DNA of 11,515 nt from Deltaproteobacteria bacterium (GTDB lineage: Bacteria; UBA10199; DSSB01): assembly GCA_020440745.1 (NCBI GenBank), contig JAGRNM010000023.1, positions 1 to 11,515 on the forward strand. The letters run 5' to 3'. A model generated the notes under the pieces. It ran no database searches, had not been told where the DNA came from, and saw nothing but the letters and a program-made list of their open reading frames with translations. The translations under genes were made by a program, and so were the position numbers. Below are positions 4,965 through 11,515 of the stretch, piece by piece. Numbering within the stretch: the first letter of the stretch is position 1; each line of letters begins with the position of its first letter.

Positions 4965-7907
4965 TTGAAAGCAAACCACCTTGGCCTGTTTTTATTAATT
5001 TTTTTCTTACTTAATCCCTTTTCTCAAGCTCTAGGGGCTGTCCATGACCCCAAGGTGCCCTGGTATACCCTTCAAACAGAACATTTTAATATTCACTATC
5101 CCAAAGGACTAGAAGCCAGCGCAAGGGCCATGGTGACGATCAGCGAAAAGGTCTACTCCGAACTAAGTCCTCGCTTTGATTGGAAACCCTGGGGAAAAAT
5201 CGAACTTACCCTGGCCGATAACACCGACCAACCCAATGGCTTTGCCACCGTTTTACCCTACAATTGGATTAATCTTTACGTGGTTCCTCCCGATGCAGAA
5301 TCCAATTTATCCCGCTATCACCACTGGCTAGAAGAAGTCTTTCGCCACGAACTGGTTCATATTCTACATATTGATACAGCTAAGGGAAGCGCCAAGGTAC
5401 TGCGTTATCTTTTTGGCCGCTTAGTGGCTCCCAACGGTCTTACTCCGATCTGGGTAAGAGAAGGTTTGGCCACTCAACAAGAAAGTCAAAGCGGCGCTGG
5501 TAGGCTTTACCACAGCTTTACCCATATGCTCTTGCGCACTGATATTTTAAATAACGAGTTTCTGGCCTTAGACCAAATGGGAGGACAACCCTTTGACTGG
5601 CCCCGCTATAATGGCGGCTATCTCTATGGAGCTATGTTTTGGGATTATTTGGCTCAAAAATACGGCCCAGAAAAAATTTATAAATTTTCTCAAAAATACG
5701 GCAGTAGCCTTTGGCTTTTTAGTCTTAATTCTAAGGCCAAAAAAGTCTTTGGAAAAAGTTTTTATCAACTTCACCGAGACTGGCAAAAAGAACTCAAAGA
5801 AAAATACACTCGCCAAAAAGTATCTTTAGAAGCTCAAGGCTTAAGTGAAACAGAGATTTTAAAAAAAGTTAAAAAAGAAAAAGACCATCGTCGAATCAGC
5901 TTTAAGGACCCAGCTCTAAGTCCTGACGGAACATGGCTCTATTACGTCCAAGATAGCGTCTATGATGGGACTTCACTCCGTCGACTTAATCTCCAAAATG
6001 GTCAGGACGAAAGAGTCAAAAAGAAATTTTCCGGTCAAGATCTAAGGATCTCGCCTGATGGCAAAAAACTACTTTACTCTCAACTAGGACAATACAAGCG
6101 CTATTATTATTTTTCCGATCTTTATGAACTGGATTTAGACACCTTAAAAAGCTCTCAGCTAACTACCGGAGAAAGGGCCTACCATCCTGCTTATTCTTCT
6201 GATGGACAACAAATTGTTTATGTCAAAAACCTAGCCGGCCGTACTCAGTTAAAGATCTATGACAAAAACACTAAAAAGTCCGAAGCAATCAGCGATGAAG
6301 AAACCTGGCGTCAGCATAGCCATCCAGTTTTTTCCCCCGACGGCAAAACAATCGCCGTCAGTCTATGGCAAGACGGACAAAGAGACTTAGTTTTATTTAA
6401 TATAAAAAATAAAAGCATCCAAGCCCTTACCCATGACGCTAGTTTAGAACTTCACCCACAATTTTCTCAAGATGGCAACCAGCTTTACTTTATTAGCGAT
6501 CGATCGGGCATCAGCAACCTTTACGTTTATGAATTAAAAAGTAAAAAGACTTATCCTCTAAGCAATGTCATCACGGGTATTTTCAAACCTCAAATTCTAG
6601 GCAACCAAGTCTACGTGCAATACTACCATGGAGGCGGTTTTGATCTAAGGCGTTTAACCCTAACCCATAAAAACAAAAAATATCTAAAACTCCCAAGTTT
6701 TGAAAGAAAACTTGAACAAGCTCCGCCTTTTCAAGACCAAGCTTTAATCCCTCCTCAAGATTTAGAAAAACAATTAGCTGACCTAGAAAGTAAAAAATAC
6801 AATCCTTTTAAAAAACTTTTTATTCCTCGCTATATCTTACCTGGAATCTTTTTTACCGATGGCAGTGTTATTCTTAGTCTTAGCACGGGAAGCTATGATC
6901 CTCTACATCGCCATAGCTGGTACGGAGGCGCCACCTACCGCAGTGATGCTAATTTTGTAGGAGGATTTTTTACCTATGGCTATCATCGCTACCGTCCTAC
7001 TTTATTTGCTAGCTTTGTCGACGGAGTAGTTAACTTTGGAGACCTCTTTGGAATTGGAGAAAGTTTTTATGAAGAACGCCGTTTGGCTAGTGTGGGCTTT
7101 ACTATTGACGGTAACAAAGCAGGACGACACTCCTTTAGTGGCTCTTACTTTTTTGAAAACCGCTCTGCCCAATCGATTATTCCACCCAACCCCATTAGGA
7201 CTCCGTCCTTAGGACGTTTTTCCGGCGTGCGTTTTGAATATAATTATTCTCGCACCCAACGCCATCCCGCTGACATTGGACTAGAAAGTGGACCTCGATT
7301 GAGGATGGATCTTCAAATCACAGATTCGGCTTTGGGTTCTTCTAGTAGTAATGAACAAGTTATCTTTAGCGGCGACTTAAGACAGTACTTTGTCCTACCT
7401 TGGCGCCACAGCTTAGCCTTAAGAGTAGCAGGAGGTATTACCTTTGGAGACCGTTTGGTACAAGGCACCTTTCGTTTAGGAAGCGCACTGGGAGAAGGTA
7501 CTTTAACAGCCCCAAGCTCTCGACTTTTTACCTTAAGAGGTCTACCACAAGTAACTTTTGCCGGTGAAAAAGCTCTGCTCTTTAGTGGGGAATACCGGCT
7601 GCCTTTAATAGATCCCCAAAGAGGCTTGGGCACCTTACCCTTTTATCTTAAACGAGTACACTTAGCTTTTTTTGCTGACTATGGAACCATTTTTAATACC
7701 AACCTTAACTTTAATAATTTTCTCTTAGGTGTAGGCGCCGAAATCCGTGGAGACTTTGTCCTTGGCTATGGACTACCCATCACCGGCCGTCTAGGCTATG
7801 CTGTCATTGTTAAGGGGCGAGAATTTATCGCTGGCTTAGAAGATCCCTTAACAGGATCGGACCTTAGAAACGGAACCTTTATCTTAGAACTTGGCACTTC
7901 CTTTTAA
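4965..7907 (+). CDS. Outer-membrane protein: metallopeptidase, TolB-like propeller and Omp85 barrel in one chain
   Basis: This 980-residue exported protein has three parts. Residues 1-25 are a signal peptide with a long hydrophobic core, cut near ALGA. Residues about 30-290 are a gluzincin-like metallopeptidase domain: HELVH at 128-132 supplies His128, Glu129 and His132, and WVREGLA supplies Glu166 as likely third zinc ligand. Residues about 305-565 carry repeated PD40/TolB-type blades (LSPDG, ISPDG, YSSDG, FSPDG, FSQDG), each followed by a beta strand, forming a propeller. Residues about 615-980 are rich in amphipathic strands and end in phenylalanine (LELGTSF), as outer-membrane barrels do. 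Arg858 in LRGLP matches the arginine of the Omp85 loop-6 RGY/RGF motif in a variant form. The propeller and peptidase should face the periplasm. Roles in outer-membrane protein handling or surface proteolysis are inference. It probably heads a plus-strand unit with the next two genes. Confidence 0.85.
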   Translation: MKANHLGLFLLIFFLLNPFSQALGAVHDPKVPWYTLQTEHFNIHYPKGLEASARAMVTISEKVYSELSPRFDWKPWGKIELTLADNTDQPNGFATVLPYNWINLYVVPPDAESNLSRYHHWLEEVFRHELVHILHIDTAKGSAKVLRYLFGRLVAPNGLTPIWVREGLATQQESQSGAGRLYHSFTHMLLRTDILNNEFLALDQMGGQPFDWPRYNGGYLYGAMFWDYLAQKYGPEKIYKFSQKYGSSLWLFSLNSKAKKVFGKSFYQLHRDWQKELKEKYTRQKVSLEAQGLSETEILKKVKKEKDHRRISFKDPALSPDGTWLYYVQDSVYDGTSLRRLNLQNGQDERVKKKFSGQDLRISPDGKKLLYSQLGQYKRYYYFSDLYELDLDTLKSSQLTTGERAYHPAYSSDGQQIVYVKNLAGRTQLKIYDKNTKKSEAISDEETWRQHSHPVFSPDGKTIAVSLWQDGQRDLVLFNIKNKSIQALTHDASLELHPQFSQDGNQLYFISDRSGISNLYVYELKSKKTYPLSNVITGIFKPQILGNQVYVQYYHGGGFDLRRLTLTHKNKKYLKLPSFERKLEQAPPFQDQALIPPQDLEKQLADLESKKYNPFKKLFIPRYILPGIFFTDGSVILSLSTGSYDPLHRHSWYGGATYRSDANFVGGFFTYGYHRYRPTLFASFVDGVVNFGDLFGIGESFYEERRLASVGFTIDGNKAGRHSFSGSYFFENRSAQSIIPPNPIRTPSLGRFSGVRFEYNYSRTQRHPADIGLESGPRLRMDLQITDSALGSSSSNEQVIFSGDLRQYFVLPWRHSLALRVAGGITFGDRLVQGTFRLGSALGEGTLTAPSSRLFTLRGLPQVTFAGEKALLFSGEYRLPLIDPQRGLGTLPFYLKRVHLAFFADYGTIFNTNLNFNNFLLGVGAEIRGDFVLGYGLPITGRLGYAVIVKGREFIAGLEDPLTGSDLRNGTFILELGTSF

Positions 7908-7927
7908 ACTTTCTTAAATAGAAAAAA

Positions 7928-8851
7928 ATGAAATTAATACACTTCATCACAAAGATAGGCATATGCTTTATGCTTATCTTTTTTATCCTTATATGCCCCT
8001 TAAAAGCTGAAAACCACGATCCGGTTTTGCCAAGCCACATTAATCAATTAAGCCAAATTCTTAATTTAGAAAAAGATACTCTATCAGACATTATGTTTAG
8101 CCGTTCTCAAATAATAAAAGTCACTCATCTTAGGCTTCTTGCCCTATCAGAAAACAACCTATTAATTTTTCTCGACCTACAAGAAGGTGACTATGGTTAC
8201 ATTATACAAACCTCTATCCTCAATAGCTCCAACCAAGGAAAGTCCTGGCAACAATCAGGTTTTTTTGACGGAAGATTGTTTGAGCTTTTTGTCCTAGATC
8301 AAAAATATCTCTGGGCCATTAGCCAATGGGAAATAGAGGCCTCTTCGCCTTCTTTATATCACTCTAAGGATTACGGACAAAGCTGGGAAAAGATAGACAT
8401 AGAAGACAAGCCTATAAGAGAAGAGGCTTCCCAAAGATTTAAAGACCGGCTTGGTGATCACCCTAGTTTTGGTGAAGTCTATGCCGACCAACTATTCTTT
8501 AAAAATCCTAAAGAAGGAAGTTTACGCTATTATCTAGAAAGACCTGTCAAAAAAAATTCTTTTTATTTAATAAGCCATAAGGCAGGCAAAATCTGGCAAT
8601 TAGTTAAAAAAGGAGAATTAAAAAAATTTAAAAAACATCCTCCCAAAAACTACGCTAATTTTTCTTATCATTATAACAAAACCGACAAGGCTTTTTTCTC
8701 TAAACAAGCTTTTGATTTTAGAAACATCTGGAAACTTGTGGAAAACGAAAAAAACTATACTATCTTACAAAAAAATAAATCTCAGCAATGGCAAGTACGC
8801 ACAATCATCCAAAAGTATTTTCCTTCTCCCAACGAAAGCCATTTAAAATAA
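7928..8851 (+). CDS. Secreted protein with Asp-box (BNR-like) repeats, function unknown
   Basis: This 307-residue protein starts with a signal peptide (basic start, hydrophobic core to about 24, cut after PLKA near 27). The cysteine in LIC does not form a proper lipobox, so cleavage by signal peptidase I is more likely. Three Asp-box motifs (SxDxGxxW) mark propeller blades: a variant SNQGKSW near 101-107, a canonical SKDYGQSW near 145-152, and a degenerate SHKAGKIW near 215-222. Such boxes occur in sialidases, YCF48-like proteins and many other propellers; no sialidase active site is evident, so I claim no enzyme activity. The last 90 residues are lysine-rich and less structured. It begins 20 bases after the barrel gene, with only an A-rich stretch in place of a clear ribosome site, which suggests dependence on the upstream gene. 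A periplasmic partner of that protein is plausible but unproven. Confidence 0.7.
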   Translation: MKLIHFITKIGICFMLIFFILICPLKAENHDPVLPSHINQLSQILNLEKDTLSDIMFSRSQIIKVTHLRLLALSENNLLIFLDLQEGDYGYIIQTSILNSSNQGKSWQQSGFFDGRLFELFVLDQKYLWAISQWEIEASSPSLYHSKDYGQSWEKIDIEDKPIREEASQRFKDRLGDHPSFGEVYADQLFFKNPKEGSLRYYLERPVKKNSFYLISHKAGKIWQLVKKGELKKFKKHPPKNYANFSYHYNKTDKAFFSKQAFDFRNIWKLVENEKNYTILQKNKSQQWQVRTIIQKYFPSPNESHLK

Positions 8852-8890
8852 TAAAACTGAACTATCAGCTTAAAAAACAAGGATCATCCC

Positions 8891-9496
8891 ATGATTATCT
8901 ATGGAACCCGTGCCACTCATCTTGAATCTAAAAACCTTATTGGAGAGACCTGCCCCCAATGCCATAAGCAAGGCACCATAAACATGAGCATCTTTGGACG
9001 TTACGCTCATCTTTTTTGGATTCCTTTTTTTCCAGCAGGCAAAATCGGCTTTAGTCAATGCACCCATTGCCTTCATGCCTTAGAAGTCAAAGAAATGCCT
9101 GATAATCTCAAAAGACAATTTCAACGATTAAAAGCTTCGGTCCAGTATCCCCGATGGCACTTTACGGGCTTAGGCCTTCTGGCCCTTGCCGGAGTAGCTC
9201 TTGGTATTTTTTTAAAAGAAGAAAACAAAGCAAACCAAGAGTATCTTGCCTCACCCCAAGTTGGAGATGTTTACGAATACAAAACCAATACAGATCATTA
9301 CTCTACTTTAAAAGTAGTAGAAGTTAAGGATAAGAGCGTTCTTGTCTTAGAAAATCTATACGAAACCGAAGCGCGCGGCCAAGTCCATACGCTAAACAAA
9401 GAAGCTAATTATACTAAGCCAGCCATAGAAATTTCTAAACAAGAATTACAAAAACAATACGAAGAAGGTAAAATCTTTGATGTCGAACGGGATTAA
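8891..9496 (+). CDS. Membrane-anchored zinc-ribbon protein, function unknown
   Basis: The 201-residue protein begins with a zinc-ribbon-like unit: CPQC at 21-24 and CTHC at 57-60, separated by an aromatic segment (FWIPFFPAG) that may pack on the ribbon or membrane. Residues about 90-108 (FTGLGLLALAGVALGIFL) form one membrane helix. The remaining 90 residues are hydrophilic, with short strands (VGDVYEYKT, YSTLKVVEV, SVLVLENLY) and a helical tail. There is no cleavable signal peptide; the ribbon side is probably cytoplasmic and the tail periplasmic. The ATG at 8891 follows AAGGA with about 8 bases between. It lies 39 bases after the Asp-box gene and overlaps the stop of the convergent VIT/VWA gene. 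Small proteins with this ribbon and one helix are known as uncharacterised families; no pathway is assigned. Confidence 0.8.
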   Translation: MIIYGTRATHLESKNLIGETCPQCHKQGTINMSIFGRYAHLFWIPFFPAGKIGFSQCTHCLHALEVKEMPDNLKRQFQRLKASVQYPRWHFTGLGLLALAGVALGIFLKEENKANQEYLASPQVGDVYEYKTNTDHYSTLKVVEVKDKSVLVLENLYETEARGQVHTLNKEANYTKPAIEISKQELQKQYEEGKIFDVERD

Positions 9497-11515
9497 AATT
9501 TAATACCAGAAAAATTAAATCGATAACCCTTCTTATAAAAATGAAACAAAATTAAAATAAATGCCACTAAGATCAAAGCCCACTCTTCTGGCTCTGGTAC
9601 TGCGGTCACTTCAAAGGGACTTTGAGGATTGGTTAAAATCTCCCTTCCAGTTTCTACCTCTCGCTTAAATCGATCCTTAGAATTTTCGGCTTCTTCTAAC
9701 ATTTTCTTTTGGGTTTCGTTGACCAAAACAATCATAGAAGAATAAGGCGTCACAATCTTAGCCTCTTTGGCTAGGGCATGAATACTTTCTAATTCCTCTT
9801 TAGTTTTATAAGCACCTTCTTTAATTTGATGCTTAATCCAAACTTGAGCAGCTAAGGCCTTTGATTCAAACTCAGAGGCTAAATCAGTTTGTTCGCCCAA
9901 ACTCCAAGCATAAGCGCCCTCCAAAGCTAAAAGCTTAAGCGTTTTCCTTAAAGCTTCATACTTGGCAATCTCCCTTAAAACTTCTTCATGACTAGTCACC
10001 AAAGAGCCACCCTGGGTATAAAGTTGATCTAGGAAGTCGTCTCTAAGAGATCTGGGATAGGCTCCATCCACCATATAAAACCAAAGGGGTTTTTTAAAAG
10101 CCACTTCAAAGTTTTTGAGATTCTCTCTAAACAAGGATTTGTCTGTTAAAAATACAATGTGATCGTACTGATCTTGAATAGAAGAAATCTCTTGTAAAAA
10201 GTCTTTTAAACTAAGATTTCCAAAAAAATCTGATGGATCCAAATGAGGACTTGCCAACTTTAAAACTTTGTCTTGCTTAGATCCGGCTACAAAAAAATCC
10301 AGATGCTTAGGCTTAATATTTAAAATTCTCCAAGCAGCCAAAGCCTCTTCTAACTTTTCTTGATGGGAAAACATACTAAAAGAACTATCAATTACCACAG
10401 CCACATTGCTCTTTAAACTTGTCTCCAAATCAGGAGCCGGGCTAGCTATTAAAGTATGATTAGCTAAAGAAATCTTAAAGGATTTAGCTTCTTCATGAAC
10501 AGAAGAAGCTAGGTGTTCAGGCATCCAGCTAGCTGATTTTTTAACCACCTCTCCATTTAATAAAAACTCGGTTTTATCGTTCCAATAGACATTTCTTTTT
10601 TCTGTTAGGATAGGCAAGTTCCAGTCTCCCTCAGCGGACTTTAATAATTGAACATTCATCCACAGATACATCTTACGGTTTTGCTTAGTTTCCCAAGCAT
10701 TGGGAAAAATAGGAAAAACCCTTAAACGATAAAGACGAGGACCCACCTGCTCTAAAAGAGCTGGATCTTGCCTTTGACGAACAACGCTTTTATAAACCCT
10801 TTGAGCCGCTCCACGAGTTGCCACCTGAAAAGCATGGGTTTTTTTCGGAGTCTCGCTTAACCATAAACCGGTCAACACAGCTCCTTCTGGCAATTTAAAA
10901 TGATAAAAAACTTCTTCTTGTTGGTGGCCAGGATTAAAGTAAACTTCGTTCAAAGTTAACTCCGCCCAATAACCATGCTCCTTTAAGTCCAAACTTTGTT
11001 TTTCTAAAAAGACTTTTTCTTCTCCAATATTAATTAAGCCGGCTTCCCTTTGTTCTCTTGAATAAGTTGCTTGAACAGCGTGACGGATGGCTTCTCTTTC
11101 TAATTCTTGGATTTCGCCATCAAAAAACTCTTCATACAAATTCCTAGCCAAATGCTGATCTTGTATCATGCCCTCACCACTACCCACATAAAGTAAAGGC
11201 CTAGCCACTTGGTTAAAAATCCTTTGTACCCAAAAATCTTGTTTTAAGTCCAAATCAAAACTTTCTTCATAAATAACCTTCATCACATTAACTCGATCAA
11301 ATTCACCTAAATAACGATAAGGAGCTAAATAGATATTAAGCAATTGCTTACGAATCTTGGGAGCATCCTCTATAAAAGCCTGCTTGGCCTCTGGACTAGA
11401 CTCATCAAAATTTTTTAAACTCTCCAGTACTTGAGCGTGATTTTGAGAACTTAAACTAAAAAATAAAAAAGTATTAAAGACTAAAACCAAAGCACTAAGG
11501 CTAAGCGCATGAACC
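9493..11515 (-). CDS. VIT and von Willebrand A protein with PEP-CTERM-like tail, N-terminus beyond window
   Basis: About 673 residues are visible and the frame stays open to the right edge, so the gene is cut. A TTG at 11490 could serve as a start but has no ribosome site and would fall inside a hydrophobic segment that continues upstream; I treat the gene as partial. From that segment the order is: a helical region; a VIT domain (about 11010-10600) with RQDPALLEQ and FPIFPNAW signatures; a von Willebrand A domain whose metal site DSSFS (near 10389) matches DxSxS, with a later FLTDKS; a helical stretch; and VPEPEEWALIL (from 9600) with a membrane helix, two lysines and a 13-residue tail. VPEP-helix-basic tails are the mark of exosortase substrates, and VIT/VWA membrane proteins with this signal are known. 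The protein is probably anchored in the inner membrane with VIT/VWA outside the cytoplasm. No exosortase gene is in view. Confidence 0.85.
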   Translation of the reverse strand, partial: VHALSLSALVLVFNTFLFFSLSSQNHAQVLESLKNFDESSPEAKQAFIEDAPKIRKQLLNIYLAPYRYLGEFDRVNVMKVIYEESFDLDLKQDFWVQRIFNQVARPLLYVGSGEGMIQDQHLARNLYEEFFDGEIQELEREAIRHAVQATYSREQREAGLINIGEEKVFLEKQSLDLKEHGYWAELTLNEVYFNPGHQQEEVFYHFKLPEGAVLTGLWLSETPKKTHAFQVATRGAAQRVYKSVVRQRQDPALLEQVGPRLYRLRVFPIFPNAWETKQNRKMYLWMNVQLLKSAEGDWNLPILTEKRNVYWNDKTEFLLNGEVVKKSASWMPEHLASSVHEEAKSFKISLANHTLIASPAPDLETSLKSNVAVVIDSSFSMFSHQEKLEEALAAWRILNIKPKHLDFFVAGSKQDKVLKLASPHLDPSDFFGNLSLKDFLQEISSIQDQYDHIVFLTDKSLFRENLKNFEVAFKKPLWFYMVDGAYPRSLRDDFLDQLYTQGGSLVTSHEEVLREIAKYEALRKTLKLLALEGAYAWSLGEQTDLASEFESKALAAQVWIKHQIKEGAYKTKEELESIHALAKEAKIVTPYSSMIVLVNETQKKMLEEAENSKDRFKREVETGREILTNPQSPFEVTAVPEPEEWALILVAFILILFHFYKKGYRFNFSGIKF

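Noticed and set aside
4811..5014. Plus-strand open frame of 67 residues before and across the barrel gene start
   Set aside because: It overlaps the signal peptide of the well-supported barrel gene in another frame, is rich in Lys/Leu/Phe as random AT-rich frames are, and has no ribosome site.
5568..5829. Overlapping open frames on both strands inside the barrel gene
   Set aside because: Both are low-complexity Lys/Phe-rich products of the AT-rich stretch coding for the end of the peptidase domain.
7313..7633. Minus-strand open frame of 106 residues inside the barrel region
   Set aside because: Antisense shadow of conserved barrel strands and the RGL motif.
8870..9076. Minus-strand open frame of 68 residues over the zinc-ribbon gene
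   Set aside because: Opposes a gene with a good ribosome site and four paired cysteines; it has no support of its own.

Overview
The window comes from a diderm (Gram-negative) bacterium with AT-rich DNA (about 40% G+C by eye) and densely packed genes. Diderm status rests on an Omp85-type outer-membrane barrel gene. A VIT/VWA protein with a PEP-CTERM-like tail and a cysteine-biosynthesis set resembling those known from deltaproteobacteria point loosely to a deltaproteobacterial or related lineage. The lineage is inference. TGA works as a stop here: the sulfur carrier gene ends Gly-Gly-TGA, and its chemistry needs a free Gly-Gly end.

Positions 1-4782 (all minus strand) hold a sulfur-assimilation and amino-acid cluster. 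In transcription order it encodes threonine synthase (thrC), a small NIL-domain protein, a CysM-like cysteine synthase, a JAMM-type CysO-cysteine peptidase (Mec), a CysO/MoaD-like sulfur carrier with a Gly-Gly end, an unrecognised helical protein, and ATP sulfurylase (sat, cut by the left edge). CysO, CysM and Mec form the known protein-thiocarboxylate route to cysteine: the carrier brings sulfide as a C-terminal thiocarboxylate, CysM transfers it to an activated serine, and Mec releases cysteine from the carrier. Sat starts sulfate reduction, which supplies the sulfide. The E1-like enzyme that charges the carrier is not in the window. The helical protein has an aromatic residue at every fourth position from 13 to 49, written in the DNA as a 12-bp tandem repeat, and is the least explained gene here.

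Positions 4783-4964 are a divergent intergenic region. It has a plausible plus-strand promoter and two short inverted repeats. Both flanking genes start with TTG behind a clear Shine-Dalgarno sequence.

Positions 4965-9496 (plus strand) encode envelope proteins: a 980-residue outer-membrane protein joining a gluzincin-type metallopeptidase domain, a TolB-like propeller and an Omp85 barrel; a secreted protein with Asp-box (BNR-like) repeats; and a membrane-anchored zinc-ribbon protein.

Positions 9493-11515 (minus strand) hold a VIT plus von Willebrand A protein ending in a VPEP-type sorting signal. Its frame stays open to the right edge, so its N-terminus is missing. It converges on the zinc-ribbon gene, and the two stop codons share a TTAA. 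No gene-free stretch exceeds 300 bases. No RNA gene, CRISPR array, insertion sequence or convincing intrinsic terminator was seen.
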